DNA of 64,000 bases from Sphingobium cyanobacteriorum (GCF_030580935.1 NZ_JAUQOM010000001.1:310001-374000); one strand, 5' to 3'; shown: positions 1-9,040, counted from the first letter of the stretch. A program made the numbers and translations. The notes: generated by a model not told the origin, from the sequence alone.

Positions 1-601
1 CAGAGACGGGCAGCAGCACGCCACGCTTGATGCCATGGTCCTTGACCATCGCCACCGCCCGCTCGATCGCGCCGCGATGGCCGGAAATCACCACCTGCGA
101 GGGATCATTGTCGTTGGCGACGGCGCAGACTTCGCCCTGCGCCGCCGCGTCGGCCAGCGCCTGCGCCTTGTCGATATCCGCGCCCAGCAGCGCCGCCATC
201 GCGCCCTCGCCCACCGGCACCGCCGCCTGCATCGCCTGCCCGCGCAGTTTGAGCAGGTGCGCAGTGGTCGTGATGTCGAACGCCTCCACCGCGCAGAGCG
301 CGCTATATTCGCCCAGGCTGTGGCCGGCGACATAATCGCCCTTGTCGGCGAGCGAGAAGCTCCCTTCCTTCTGCATCACCCGCAACGTCGCGATGGCGTT
401 CGCCATGATTGCAGGCTGGGCATTTTCGGTCAGGGTCAGGTCGCTGTCCGGTCCTTCCACCATGATGCGGAACAAATTTTGTTTCAGCGCGTCATCCACC
501 TCCTGAAACAGTTCCCGCGCCGCGGGGCTGGCGTCGGCCAGCGCCTTGCCCATGCCGACCGACTGGCTGCCCTGCCCCGGAAAAAGAAATGCCCGCATCA
601 T
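1..601 (-). CDS. fabD: Malonyl-CoA:ACP transacylase, 3' end cut by window edge
   Basis: FabD moves the malonyl group from CoA to acyl carrier protein, the step that supplies extender units to type II fatty acid synthesis in the cytoplasm. The product starts MMRAFLFPGQGSQ, the classical N-terminus with the oxyanion-hole motif GQGSQ, and carries the nucleophile motif GHSLGEYSAL about 90 residues in. Two ATG codons are adjacent (601 and 598) and either could be used. About 200 residues are visible of a family length near 310; the rest lies beyond the left edge. The gene reads away from the efflux operon on its right, so the gap between them holds both promoters. Confidence 0.95.
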   Translation of the reverse strand, partial: MMRAFLFPGQGSQSVGMGKALADASPAARELFQEVDDALKQNLFRIMVEGPDSDLTLTENAQPAIMANAIATLRVMQKEGSFSLADKGDYVAGHSLGEYSALCAVEAFDITTTAHLLKLRGQAMQAAVPVGEGAMAALLGADIDKAQALADAAAQGEVCAVANDNDPSQVVISGHRGAIERAVAMVKDHGIKRGVLLPVS

Positions 602-657
602 CCAACTCCAAACCCGCGCGCGTGCCGAAAAGCGCTGAAATCCAAAACCGTTACACT

Positions 658-690
658 TTGAGACATAAATGTCATTGAGACGTACATATC
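658..690. promoter_or_regulatory. Tandem direct repeat between fabD and efflux operon
   Basis: Two 16-base copies, TTGAGACATAAATGTC and TTGAGACGTACATATC, lie 17 bases apart and agree at 13 positions. They sit in the divergent gap about 70-100 bases upstream of the efflux start. Directly repeated sites at this kind of spacing often bind response regulators or other dimeric activators. No regulator gene is adjacent, so the protein is unknown. Confidence 0.35.
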
Positions 691-758
691 CCTGCGGCAG
701 TCAGGAACGGCACGCCCGCCGACCTGTCATGGGCCGGCGCGTGGCGGCCCCTTTAACG

Positions 759-2240
759 ATGACGGAGTGCAAGGAAAAGGTGCGATATCGCATTGCCTGG
801 ATCAGCGGGACGGCGCTACTGCTTTCCGCCTGCGCCGCCGGTCCCGATTATCGTGCGCCGCAGGCGGCATCGCTGGGGGTGCCGGCAGCCTACAGCCAGG
901 CCGGCGTCGGGGACGGCGCGGCGTTGAACGACGCCGATCTGGCGCTATGGTGGACCCGCCTCAACGATCCTGCGCTGAGTGGGCTGATCGATGCGGCGGT
1001 CGCCAACAATCTCGACATCGTGCAGGCGCAGGCGCGCCTGCGGCAGGCGCGCGAAAGCCTGCGCCAGGCCAATGCCAGCTTCCTGCCGCAGGTGAGCGGA
1101 TCGGGCAGCGGCGGCAAAAATTATCGCAGCCAGGCCGGCGGCACGCGCGTCGACAGCAATGGCAATGTCATCAGCACCGGCGCCAGCAACTGGTCGAGCA
1201 GCTATTCGGCCAGCGCATCGGCGAGCTGGCAGGTCGACCTGTTCGGCGAATTGTCCCGCACGGCGGAGGCGGCGCGCGCGGACCTGAGCGCATCGGGCTA
1301 TGACCTTGCCACCGTGCGGATGACGATCATTTCCGAACTGGTCAGCAATTATGTGCAGGCGCGGCTGGCGCAGGAACAAATCGCCATCGCGCGGCAGACG
1401 CAGGCGATCCAGCAGGACAATTACAATATCGCCAACTGGCGTTTGCAGGCCGGTCTGGTGTCGTCGCTGGACGAACAGCAGGCAAAGGCGCAACTGGCCC
1501 AGACCAATGCCAGCCTGCCCCAGTTGGAGGCGAGCCTGCGCGGCAGCCTCAATCGCATCGCCGTGCTGACCGGGCAGGCGCCAGGCGCCGCGACCCGCGC
1601 GCTCGAAACGCCAGCGCCGATCCCCACGGCATCGACCGCGATCGCAACCGGCATTCCCGCCGACACGCTGCGCCAGCGGCCGGACGTGCGCAGCGCCGAG
1701 CGGGCGCTGGCCGCCGCCACCGCCCGGATCGGCGTCGCCCAGGCGCAGCTTTATCCCTCGCTCAGCATCAGCGGCAATATCGGCACCACGTCCAACGCCT
1801 TGCGCGACCTGTTCAGCCTGATCACCGGCGGCGTGTTCGCCAATGTGGCGCAGACGATCTTCGACGGCGGCCGGCTGCAATCGCAGGTGCGTGCGCAAAA
1901 GGCGGCGACCGACGCCGCCTTCGCGGCCTACAAGCAGAGCGTGCTGGGTGCGCTGGAGGATGTGGAGAACGCCATGGCGTCCCTTACCAGCGCCCGGCTG
2001 CGCAAGGCGGAGTTCGCGACCGCCTATGAAGCGTCGAACAACGCCGCGATCCTGGCGCGCAGCCAGTATCAGGCCGGGCTGACCGACTTCCAGACGCTCT
2101 CCACCACCGAAAACAGCCTTCTGACCGCGCGCAACAGCCTGGCTGCCGCGCAATCCGACGAGATATTGGCCATCGCCCAGCTCTATAATGCGCTGGGTGG
2201 CGGCTGGCAGAGCATGGAAAGCCGCCCTGATGAGCAATGA
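759..2240 (+). CDS. Outer-membrane efflux lipoprotein, NodT/OprM (TolC) family
   Basis: This is the outer-membrane channel of a tripartite exporter. The proposed start gives a lipoprotein signal with the lipobox LLLSAC (Cys25) followed by AAGPDYRAP, the usual mature start of NodT-type lipoproteins. The body (about 490 residues) shows two OEP repeats rich in Ala/Gln heptads and the conserved RPDVRSAERALAAATARIG region. Longer in-frame extensions upstream are unlikely because they would bury the signal peptide; GTG780 is an alternative start. The stop overlaps the fusion-protein start, so the four genes form one operon for export, probably of a macrolide-like or other small amphipathic compound. 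Confidence 0.9.
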   Translation: MTECKEKVRYRIAWISGTALLLSACAAGPDYRAPQAASLGVPAAYSQAGVGDGAALNDADLALWWTRLNDPALSGLIDAAVANNLDIVQAQARLRQARESLRQANASFLPQVSGSGSGGKNYRSQAGGTRVDSNGNVISTGASNWSSSYSASASASWQVDLFGELSRTAEAARADLSASGYDLATVRMTIISELVSNYVQARLAQEQIAIARQTQAIQQDNYNIANWRLQAGLVSSLDEQQAKAQLAQTNASLPQLEASLRGSLNRIAVLTGQAPGAATRALETPAPIPTASTAIATGIPADTLRQRPDVRSAERALAAATARIGVAQAQLYPSLSISGNIGTTSNALRDLFSLITGGVFANVAQTIFDGGRLQSQVRAQKAATDAAFAAYKQSVLGALEDVENAMASLTSARLRKAEFATAYEASNNAAILARSQYQAGLTDFQTLSTTENSLLTARNSLAAAQSDEILAIAQLYNALGGGWQSMESRPDEQ

Positions 2241-3750
2241 TGTGACCAAGGACCAGGATCTCGACGATTTTCTGGGCGCCAAGCCGCAAAAGCCATGGCG
2301 CAAATGGGTGGTCCGGGGCGGGATCGGTCTCATCCTGCTGGTCGTGCTCCTGCTGCTGGCGCGCTGCTTTTCCGGGGAGGACAAGCCCAATTATGCGACG
2401 CGGGAGGTGCGCACCGGCGACCTGACCGTCAGCGTATCGGCCACCGGGAACCTCAAGCCCATCAACCAGGTCGATGTCGGTTCCGAACAGTCGGGCAAGA
2501 TCACGGCCGTCTATGTCGACGTGAATGATCGCGTGACCAGGGGGCAGAAGCTGGCCGAACTCGATACCCGCCGGCTGGTCGATACCGTCAACCAGAATCA
2601 GGCGCAGGTCGCCTCTGCCCAGGCCAGCGTCGCGCAGGCGCAGGCGCAGGTCGCGCTGGCCAAGGCGACGCTCGACCGGCAATTGAGCGTGTTCAACCTG
2701 TCGGGCGGCAAGGTGCCGGCCAGGACGGAGATCGACGCGGCGCGGGCCGATTATCAGGGCGCGGTGGCGACTTTGCGGTCGGCGCAGGCGCAGGTCGATG
2801 TGGCGCGGTCGCAATTGTCGAGCGCGCAGACCAACCTGTCGATCGCGCAGATCGTGTCGCCGGTGAACGGCGTGGTGCTGTCGCGCGACATAGAACCGGG
2901 CCAGACGGTCGCCGCCTCGCTCAACGCGCCGGTGCTGTTCACGCTGGCCGAAGACCTGACCCAGATGGAAGTCGAAGTGTCGGTGGACGAGGCCGATGTC
3001 GGCCAGGTCAAGGAAGGACAGAGCGCCAGTTTCGCGGTCGATGCCTTCCCCGGCCGCACCTTCCCGGCGCGCGTCACGCGGGTCAATGTCGGGTCCAACG
3101 CCAGCAGTTCCTCATCCTCCACCAGCACGACGACGACCAGCACCACCGGCACAGTGGTCGCCTATACCGCCGTGCTGGCGGTCGACAACAAGGACGAAAC
3201 GCTGCGCCCCGGCATGACCGCCACGGCCGACATCGTGACGCAGGAACTGCATGACGTGCTGCTGGTGCCCAACAGCGCGCTGCGCTTCAAGCCCAGCGCG
3301 ACAAAGCAGGGCGGCGGCATCACCAGCGTCCTGCCCGGCCCCGGCCGGATGCGGCGCGGCGGCGGCAGTCGCCAGGTCAGCTTCGGCGCGGGCAGCAGCC
3401 AGACCGTCTATGTGGTGGGCGAGGACGGCAATCCCAAGGCGGTGCAGGTGACGGTCGGCGCCAGCGACGGATCGCGCACCGTCGTCACCGGCGGGGACCT
3501 GAAAGCAGGCGCGCGGGTCATCACCGGCCAGCTCGCGGCGGGCCAGCAGCCGCCGGCCGAGGACCAGAAGGATGCTGGTCCCAGGACCGCACCATCCGGC
3601 GACAAGGCCCGCGACCGCCAGCGCACCCCATCGACCGATGGCAGCCCGGCGAGCGTCGGCAAGCTCGGCAATTCGGGCGACGCCACACCGGATACCGCCC
3701 CGGTCGCGCCGGCCCAGCCGCGCGGGGACGGGCGAAAGAGCGGCACATGA
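2230..3750 (+). CDS. Periplasmic membrane fusion protein, HlyD/MacA family
   Basis: This is the adaptor that links the inner-membrane ABC permease to the outer-membrane channel. A short cytoplasmic N-terminus ends in one transmembrane segment (about residues 29-44). Next come a lipoyl/barrel-sandwich half (REVRTGDLTVSVSATGNL), a long Gln/Ala coiled-coil hairpin (about 120-205), the second lipoyl half (SPVNGVVLSRDIEPGQTV) and the beta-barrel. An unusual Ser/Thr run (about 291-312) interrupts the beta-barrel, and the C-terminus is a Gly/Pro/Asp-rich tail. At about 506 residues it is longer than E. coli MacA (about 370) because of these additions. Both ends overlap neighbours. Confidence 0.9.
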   Translation: MSNDVTKDQDLDDFLGAKPQKPWRKWVVRGGIGLILLVVLLLLARCFSGEDKPNYATREVRTGDLTVSVSATGNLKPINQVDVGSEQSGKITAVYVDVNDRVTRGQKLAELDTRRLVDTVNQNQAQVASAQASVAQAQAQVALAKATLDRQLSVFNLSGGKVPARTEIDAARADYQGAVATLRSAQAQVDVARSQLSSAQTNLSIAQIVSPVNGVVLSRDIEPGQTVAASLNAPVLFTLAEDLTQMEVEVSVDEADVGQVKEGQSASFAVDAFPGRTFPARVTRVNVGSNASSSSSSTSTTTTSTTGTVVAYTAVLAVDNKDETLRPGMTATADIVTQELHDVLLVPNSALRFKPSATKQGGGITSVLPGPGRMRRGGGSRQVSFGAGSSQTVYVVGEDGNPKAVQVTVGASDGSRTVVTGGDLKAGARVITGQLAAGQQPPAEDQKDAGPRTAPSGDKARDRQRTPSTDGSPASVGKLGNSGDATPDTAPVAPAQPRGDGRKSGT

Positions 3751-4445
3751 TCGACCCGATCATATCGATGCGGGGTGTCACCAAAGTCTATGGCGAAGGC
3801 CCGACCGCGTTCCAGGCGTTGAAGGGCATCGACCTCGACATCGCGCAAGGGGATTTCGTGGCCGTGATGGGGCCGTCCGGCTCCGGCAAGTCGACGACGA
3901 TGAACATCCTGGGATGCCTGGACGTGCCATCGGGTGGCGAATTTCTGTTCAAGGGCCGCCATGTCGAAACGCTGGACCGCGACCAGCGCGCCCTGCTGCG
4001 CCGTCGTTATCTGGGGTTCGTGTTTCAGGGCTTCAACCTGCTGTCGCGCACCACCGCGCTGGAGAATGTCGAACTGCCCCTGCTCTATCGCGGCGAAGAC
4101 AAGAAGACGCGCTATGACCTGGGCATGGCCGCGCTCGACAAGGTGGGGCTGAAGGACTGGTGGGACCACACCCCGGCCGAACTGTCGGGCGGGCAGCAGC
4201 AGCGCGTCGCCATCGCCCGCGCCATCGTGACCAGCCCCGACGTGCTGCTGGCGGACGAGCCGACCGGTAACCTCGATTCGGAACGGTCGGTGGAGATCAT
4301 GCAATTGCTGACCGACCTCAACAGGAACAGCGGCATCACCGTGCTGATGGTGACGCACGAACCCGACATGGCCGCCTTCGCCCGCACCATCGTCCATTTC
4401 AAGGACGGGCTGGTCGAACGGATCGAAGAAGGGATGGCGGCGTGA
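3747..4445 (+). CDS. ABC transporter ATP-binding protein, MacB/LolD type
   Basis: This is the energising subunit of the tripartite exporter. All nucleotide-binding motifs are present: Walker A GPSGSGKST (about residues 46-54), Q-loop, signature LSGGQQQR, Walker B VLLADEPTGNLDS and the H-switch VTHEPD. The length of 232 residues is normal for the stand-alone ATPase. Its ATG overlaps the stop of the fusion-protein gene (ATGA), which indicates translational coupling. In canonical MacB the ATPase and permease are one chain; here they are separate genes, as in LolCDE-like systems, with a repeat of about 120 bases between them. Confidence 0.93.
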   Translation: MIDPIISMRGVTKVYGEGPTAFQALKGIDLDIAQGDFVAVMGPSGSGKSTTMNILGCLDVPSGGEFLFKGRHVETLDRDQRALLRRRYLGFVFQGFNLLSRTTALENVELPLLYRGEDKKTRYDLGMAALDKVGLKDWWDHTPAELSGGQQQRVAIARAIVTSPDVLLADEPTGNLDSERSVEIMQLLTDLNRNSGITVLMVTHEPDMAAFARTIVHFKDGLVERIEEGMAA

Positions 4446-4462
4446 GGATGATGTCCGCAAAA

Positions 4463-4582
4463 CCTTCTCCCCATGGAGGAGAAGGATACGCAGCCTTAGG
4501 CGCGAAGCGACTTGGGCGGAGTTGGAAGAGAGGGATGCGCACTCTCGATAGGGTACGCTCCGCTATCCTCTCCCCCATGGGC
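4463..4582. repeat. Intergenic repeat, family 1 copy A, inside the ABC operon
   Basis: The stretch is bounded by a hairpin CCTTCTCC-CCAT-GGAGGAGAAGG and by TATCCTCTCCCCC. The core GGATACGCAGCCTTAGGC, a spacer and AGTTGG match, in the same order, the reverse complement of the repeat between ilvN and ilvC in this window. Two related copies in unrelated operons mark a dispersed element, probably a non-autonomous MITE-like or REP-like sequence. It separates the ATPase stop from the permease start by 151 bases, in an operon whose upstream genes overlap. Confidence 0.7.
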
Positions 4583-4596
4583 CAAGGAGCATCGGG

Positions 4597-5802
4597 ATGC
4601 TAGGCACCACCGTCATCCTCGCCTTCCGGGCGATCAACCGGCACAAGTTGCGGTCGTTCCTGACCACGCTGGGCATCATCATCGGCGTGGCGGCGGTCGT
4701 GACCATGGTGACGCTGGGCAATGGCGCCACGGCGGCCGTGCGCGAACAGATCAGTTCGCTGGGCGCGAACGTGCTGCAACTGCGCCCCGGTCAGGGCTTT
4801 GGCCGTGGCGGCGGCGGACCGCGCCCGCCCGACTTCAAGGAACGCGACCTCACCGCAATCGAAAACCAGCTAACCGGCGTGCGCGCGGTCGCGCCCGTCG
4901 TGCAATCGAGCGGCACGGCCATCTATGAAGGCAATAACTGGTCCACCACCGTCTATGGCACGACATCGACCTATTCGGAGGTGCAGCAGTGGAAGATCGC
5001 CGACGGCCGCCTGTTCCTGCCCGATGAGGAAGCCGCGGGCAAACCCGTCTGCATCATCGGCAATACGGTTCGCACCAACCTGTTCCAGGGCGCAGAGCCA
5101 GTCGGCAAGCGGATGCGGATCAAGGGCGTGTCCTGCCAGGTCGTGGGCGTGCTGGCGACTCGCGGCCAGGGTGGGTTCGGCGACCAGGACGATGTCGTCG
5201 TCATGCCGATCAAGTTCGTGCAGCGCCGCTTTACCGGCGATCGCGATATCAGCCAGATCATGGTCGCGGTCGATGACGCCTATGACACCAGCACCGTCCA
5301 GACCAGCCTGGAGGAACTGATGCGTGAACGGCGCAAGATCAAGGCGGGCGACCAGGATAATTTCAACATATTCGACACCAAGCAGATCAGCGACACGCTG
5401 ACCGGCACCACCACGATCCTGACCCAGATCGTCGGCGCGGTCGCGGCGATCTCCCTGCTGGTCGGCGGGATCGGCATCATGAACATCATGCTGGTTTCGG
5501 TGACGGAGCGGACGCGGGAAATCGGCATTCGCCTCGCCATCGGCGCGGTCGCGCGCGAAGTGCTGATGCAGTTTCTGGTGGAGGCGATCGTGCTGTCCTG
5601 CCTGGGCGGGGTCATCGGCCTGGCGCTGGCGCTGGCCGCATCGCTGGCCATCGCGCCGCTGATGCAGGTGCCCTTCCTGTTCGACATCAAGGTGAACCTG
5701 ATCGCCTTCCTCTTCTCCGCCGCGATCGGCGTGGTGTTCGGCTATTTCCCCGCCCGGCGCGCGGCGGCGCTCAACCCGATCGACGCACTGCGGCATGAAT
5801 AG
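4597..5802 (+). CDS. ABC transporter permease, MacB/FtsX family
   Basis: This is the inner-membrane permease of the exporter. The order is one N-terminal transmembrane helix (about residues 20-42), a MacB-type periplasmic core domain to about residue 270, and three C-terminal helices of the FtsX fold. The GIGIMNIMLVSVTERTREIGIR signature sits at the start of the FtsX part. At 401 residues it matches stand-alone MacB permeases that lack the fused ATPase. The start is ATG after GGAGCATCGGG. It belongs to the operon with the three upstream genes despite the repeat in between. Confidence 0.93.
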   Translation: MLGTTVILAFRAINRHKLRSFLTTLGIIIGVAAVVTMVTLGNGATAAVREQISSLGANVLQLRPGQGFGRGGGGPRPPDFKERDLTAIENQLTGVRAVAPVVQSSGTAIYEGNNWSTTVYGTTSTYSEVQQWKIADGRLFLPDEEAAGKPVCIIGNTVRTNLFQGAEPVGKRMRIKGVSCQVVGVLATRGQGGFGDQDDVVVMPIKFVQRRFTGDRDISQIMVAVDDAYDTSTVQTSLEELMRERRKIKAGDQDNFNIFDTKQISDTLTGTTTILTQIVGAVAAISLLVGGIGIMNIMLVSVTERTREIGIRLAIGAVAREVLMQFLVEAIVLSCLGGVIGLALALAASLAIAPLMQVPFLFDIKVNLIAFLFSAAIGVVFGYFPARRAAALNPIDALRHE

Positions 5803-5918
5803 GCTGATACAATTTCCGACAAACCGCCGCCCTTGCCGGCACAGACCTGCGACAAGTGCGCCCTATCTCTGTCCCTGACGCCACCCAATGGCGCATGGAT
5901 AGCAGCAAGGAGCACGAC

Positions 5919-6320
5919 ATGTTCAAGAACATCCTGACATTCCTGGCCACCACCACCTTGGTCGCCAGCCCCATCGTCAGCGCGCAGGCGCAGGCCGCCC
6001 CCTATCATGGCGGGCAGCAGCGCCAGGAAGTCAGCCGCACCATCGTCAAGCAGAAGCCCAATGGCCGCACCGTGGTCAAGCAGCAGACGATCGTGCATCG
6101 GGCCAATGATGTCCGCCGCGACAATCATCGCCGCTGGAACAAGGGCCAGCGGTTCGACCGCCGCTATGCCACCAACTACCGCGTCGTGAACAATTATCGC
6201 GACTATCGCCTGTCGGCGCCGCCGCGTGGCTATCAATGGGTGCGTTCGGGCAATGACGCGGTGCTGATCGCCATCACCAGCGGCATCATCGGCGCGGTCG
6301 TGGGCAGCGCAATCCGCTAA
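5919..6320 (+). CDS. Secreted RcnB-family protein
   Basis: The 133-residue product has a signal peptide (MFKNILTFLATTTLVA...SAQAQA) and a basic, Arg/Asn-rich middle. The C-terminal block YRLSAPPRGYQWVRSGNDAVLIAITSG matches the RcnB family pattern (APP.GY.WVR.G.D.vLi). E. coli RcnB is a periplasmic factor in Ni/Co homeostasis, but most sphingomonad members are uncharacterised, so no metal role is claimed. The start is preceded by AGCAAGGAGCACGAC. It has its own terminator downstream and appears monocistronic. Confidence 0.75.
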   Translation: MFKNILTFLATTTLVASPIVSAQAQAAPYHGGQQRQEVSRTIVKQKPNGRTVVKQQTIVHRANDVRRDNHRRWNKGQRFDRRYATNYRVVNNYRDYRLSAPPRGYQWVRSGNDAVLIAITSGIIGAVVGSAIR

Positions 6321-6337
6321 AGCAATGGAGGCCGCAC

Positions 6338-6370
6338 GATGCCCCAGGGGATTTCTTCCCCTGGGGCATC
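6338..6370. terminator. Hairpin terminator after the RcnB-like gene
   Basis: This is a perfect 14-base-pair stem, GATGCCCCAGGGGA and its complement, around a TTTCT loop, 18 bases after the stop codon. Only a short T run follows, so its efficiency as an intrinsic terminator is uncertain. Confidence 0.7.
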
Positions 6371-6454
6371 TTCCTGCGCGCGCGATCATGATCGAGGTTA
6401 AAAACGCGAGATTAAGGGATTTTGTCATATAGGAGGCACGGCCGGGGGGCGGCC

Positions 6455-6877
6455 ATGTCGGGAATGTCCATGTCCTTGTATCAGATCATGTATATCAGCA
6501 CCGTGGTCGGCACGGTCACGCCGCAGCAATGCGCGGCCATCGCCCAATTGTCCGCCATCAACAATCAGCGGGACGACGTAACCGGGCTGTTGCTGTTCAA
6601 TTCGCGCCGCTTTTTGCAGGTGCTGGAGGGGCCGAAGGCGGCCGTCGACCGCATCTTTGCCCGCATCCACGCCGATCCGCGCCATCGCGCCGTCGTCAAG
6701 CTGCGCGAGGGGCCTATCGCCACGCGGGAATTTGGGCAATGGGCGATGGCCTATGACGATCCTGCACGCCCGTCCGACAGTCTGAAAAACACGGTTGCCG
6801 CCTTGCTGGAGCAGGCCGGGCCTTCGACCCGCGCGCATTTCACCGGGTCGGCCGACCTGCATCGCCCGGCAGCGTGA
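6455..6877 (+). CDS. BLUF-domain blue-light photoreceptor
   Basis: BLUF proteins bind FAD non-covalently and sense blue light through a hydrogen-bond switch. The domain occupies residues 8-100 and shows the three chromophore residues: Tyr13 (MYIS), Asn37 (INNQRDDVTG) and Gln55 (FLQVLEG). There is no output domain; the remaining 40 residues are short and C-terminal, so this is a single-domain BLUF protein that must act on a partner. The start is uncertain: AGGAGG at 6431-6436 is rather far upstream, and ATGs at 6455, 6464 and 6470 are all in frame. The neighbours are unrelated, so its target cannot be read from context. Confidence 0.9.
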   Translation: MSGMSMSLYQIMYISTVVGTVTPQQCAAIAQLSAINNQRDDVTGLLLFNSRRFLQVLEGPKAAVDRIFARIHADPRHRAVVKLREGPIATREFGQWAMAYDDPARPSDSLKNTVAALLEQAGPSTRAHFTGSADLHRPAA

Positions 6878-6884
6878 ACGGCGC

Positions 6885-8285
6885 CTATACCAGTCCGGTC
6901 AGATAATAGACCGCGATCACGATGAATACGGTCAGCGTCTTGATCAGCGTCAGCGCGAAAATATCCTTATAGGCCTGCCGATGGGTCAGGCCCGTCACCG
7001 CCAGCAGGGTGATGACCGCGCCATTATGCGGCAGGCTGTCCATCCCGCCCGACGCCATGGACGCGACCCGGTGCAGCACTTCGCGCGGGATGCCCGCCGC
7101 ATCGCCCGCCGCCACGAACTGGTCCGCCATCGCCGCCAGCGCGATCGACAGACCACCCGACGCCGACCCGGTGATGCCCGCGAGCGAGGTGACGGTGATG
7201 GCTTCGTTGACCAGCGGGTTGGGGATGGCACGCAGCGCGTCCTTGACGATCAGGAAGCCTGGCAGCGCCGCGATGACCGCGCCAAAGCCATATTCGACCG
7301 CCGTGTTCATCCCCGCCAGCAGCGCGCCGCCGACCGCCGCCTTCGATCCCTCCGCAAAGCGCCTGGCCACGGTGCCGAAGGCAAAGAGCAGGATCGTGCC
7401 GATCCCCAGCAGCAGCGCGCCCTCCACCGCCCAGAGCGCCGCCATCTGCGCTACCTTGACCGACACAGGTTCGGCCATGCCGGGCAGCGACAGCATGACC
7501 TGATCCGCCGCCATCCAGCGCGGGATCGCCAGGGTGAGCAGCAGATTGCCCACCCCCACCACCAGCAGCGGCAGCAGCGCGACCAGCGGATGCACCTTTG
7601 CATCGTCATCGACCATCTCAGGTTCGTTGACCAGCGTGCCGGGCGCGCCATAGCTCTCCCCCGCCGCCATCAGCTTTGCCCGCCGCCAGCCCAGATAGGC
7701 CAGCCCCATCGCCGCGATACAGGCGGAGCCGATCACCCCCAGCACGGGCGCGGCCCATGCGGTGGTGCCAAAGAAACTGGTCGGGATGATGTTCTGGATC
7801 TGCGGCGTGCCGGGCAGCGCGTCCATGGTGAAGGTGATGGCGCCCAGGCCGATGGTGGCGGGCACCAGCCGCTTGGGAATGTCGGCGCGGCGGAACATCT
7901 CTGCCGCGAAGGGATAGACGGCGAACACCGCGACGAACACCGACACGCCGCCATAGGTGAGCAGGGCGGTGACGATCATGATCGCCGGGATCGCCCTTCC
8001 CGCGCCCACCACCCCGATCACTGCGGTCACGATCGACCGGGAAAAGCCGGAAATCTCCACCAGCTTGCCGAACAGCGCGCCCAGCAGGAATACCGGGAAA
8101 TAGAGTTTGAGGAAGGTCGCGACCTTTTCCATGAACAGGCCGGAAAAGGCGGCGGGCACGGCGGCGGGATCGGTCAGGAACACCGCCAGCATGGCCAGCA
8201 GCGGCGCCATCAGGATGACGCTCATGCCCCGATAGGCCGCGATCATCAGCAATATCAGCGCCAGGGCGGCAATCGCGACGGCCAT
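6885..8285 (-). CDS. GntP-family organic-anion permease
   Basis: This 466-residue inner-membrane permease has about 12-14 hydrophobic segments. Family features are [18 protein letters not shown], the [21 protein letters not shown] stretch and [17 protein letters not shown] near the C-terminus. GntP members move gluconate, fructuronate, serine or 3-hydroxybutyrate with protons; the substrate cannot be told from the sequence. The ATG at 8285 has a good GGAAGGGA ribosome site. In-frame extensions upstream run through repeat DNA and are rejected. It is convergent with the BLUF gene, with only 7 bases between stops. Confidence 0.87.
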   Translation of the reverse strand: MAVAIAALALILLMIAAYRGMSVILMAPLLAMLAVFLTDPAAVPAAFSGLFMEKVATFLKLYFPVFLLGALFGKLVEISGFSRSIVTAVIGVVGAGRAIPAIMIVTALLTYGGVSVFVAVFAVYPFAAEMFRRADIPKRLVPATIGLGAITFTMDALPGTPQIQNIIPTSFFGTTAWAAPVLGVIGSACIAAMGLAYLGWRRAKLMAAGESYGAPGTLVNEPEMVDDDAKVHPLVALLPLLVVGVGNLLLTLAIPRWMAADQVMLSLPGMAEPVSVKVAQMAALWAVEGALLLGIGTILLFAFGTVARRFAEGSKAAVGGALLAGMNTAVEYGFGAVIAALPGFLIVKDALRAIPNPLVNEAITVTSLAGITGSASGGLSIALAAMADQFVAAGDAAGIPREVLHRVASMASGGMDSLPHNGAVITLLAVTGLTHRQAYKDIFALTLIKTLTVFIVIAVYYLTGLV

Positions 8286-8330
8286 GCATCCATTCCCTTC
8301 CAACATCCGTTCGCCCTGCGTAGAGGCTGA

Positions 8331-8399
8331 GCGTGTCGAAGCCTCGTATCGAAGGGGCGTGACAAAGCCTATCCCTCGATACCCGACTTCGACAAGCGC
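8331..8399. repeat. Imperfect inverted repeat (family 4) upstream of rpsF
   Basis: GCGTGTCGAAGCCTCGTATCG is matched on the other strand by the run ending in CTTCGACAAGCGC. The TCGAAG/CTTCGA cores face each other about 40 bases apart. The text resembles the TTCGACAAGCTCAG-type dispersed repeats common in sphingomonad genomes. The gap of about 300 bases between the GntP-type permease and rpsF consists of this repeat plus the leader of the ribosomal operon; no gene is evident there. Confidence 0.55.
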
Positions 8400-8586
8400 A
8401 GTGGCTCGCGCGACGAATGGAGAGGGGGCAAAGCTGCCCTTGCTTTCCTCCCCCCTTTCCGCCATAGGCCCGCCTTCGCTTGATGCCGGGGTGACTCACG
8501 CATCCCGCGATGCATTTGAGACGACAGCCGGAGGGGCGTTCCACATGGGGTGGGCGTCAGCGATCGGCCAACAGATGAGGCATGAC

Positions 8587-9027
8587 ATGGCTCTTTATGA
8601 GCACGTCTTCCTTGCGCGCCAGGATCTGGCACAGGCGCAGGTGGACGCACTGGCGGAAATCGCCACCAAGATCGTCGAGGACAATGAAGGCAAGGTCACG
8701 AAGGTCGAGACCTGGGGCCTGCGCAGCCTCGCCTACAAGATCGCCAAGAACCGCAAGGCACATTATGTGATGCTGAACATCGACGCCCCCGCCGGCGTCG
8801 TCGCGGAACTGGAGCGCCAGACCCAGATCAACGAAGACATCATCCGCTACATGACCGTCAAGGTCGATGAGCTGGAAACCGGCCCTTCGGTGATGATGCG
8901 CAAGCAGGAACGTTCCGAGCGTGGCGACCGCGGCCCCCGTGGCGACCGCGGCGACCGTGGCCCGCGCGGTGATCGCGAAGATCGTGGCCCGCGCCGCGAC
9001 CGCGAAGACGCCCCGGCTGCTGAATAA
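8587..9027 (+). CDS. rpsF: 30S ribosomal protein S6
   Basis: S6 binds the central domain of 16S rRNA together with S18. Residues 1-95 are a normal S6 ([14 protein letters not shown]..., [10 protein letters not shown]). The C-terminus continues as about 40 residues of RGD/RGPR repeats, a charged low-complexity tail common in alphaproteobacterial S6. The start is ATG at 8587, after ATGAGGC; longer reading-frame extensions upstream overlap the divergent permease and repeat DNA. It is first in the conserved rpsF-rpsR-rplI operon. S6:S18 autoregulation through a leader RNA is known in many bacteria, but I could not define that structure here. Confidence 0.97.
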   Translation: MALYEHVFLARQDLAQAQVDALAEIATKIVEDNEGKVTKVETWGLRSLAYKIAKNRKAHYVMLNIDAPAGVVAELERQTQINEDIIRYMTVKVDELETGPSVMMRKQERSERGDRGPRGDRGDRGPRGDREDRGPRRDREDAPAAE

Positions 9028-9040
9028 GGAGATCTGAAAC

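Noticed and set aside
945..2390. Long open frame on the minus strand opposite the efflux lipoprotein
   Set aside because: The plus-strand frame has a lipobox and family motifs; the antisense product is Arg/Gly/His-rich and resembles no family, as expected for the shadow of a GC-rich gene.
6795..8330. Open frame of about 510 codons opposite the GntP-family permease
   Set aside because: Its product is His/Arg/Gln-rich low complexity, while the minus-strand product has clear transmembrane helices and family motifs.
8500..8586. S6:S18 autoregulatory leader RNA before rpsF
   Set aside because: The region is GC-rich and foldable, but I could not identify the conserved bulge and purine-rich elements with confidence.
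8931..9010. Short tandem repeats in rpsF as a CRISPR-like or microsatellite array
   Set aside because: They are in frame and encode an RGD-rich tail usual for S6 in this group; no spacers are present.
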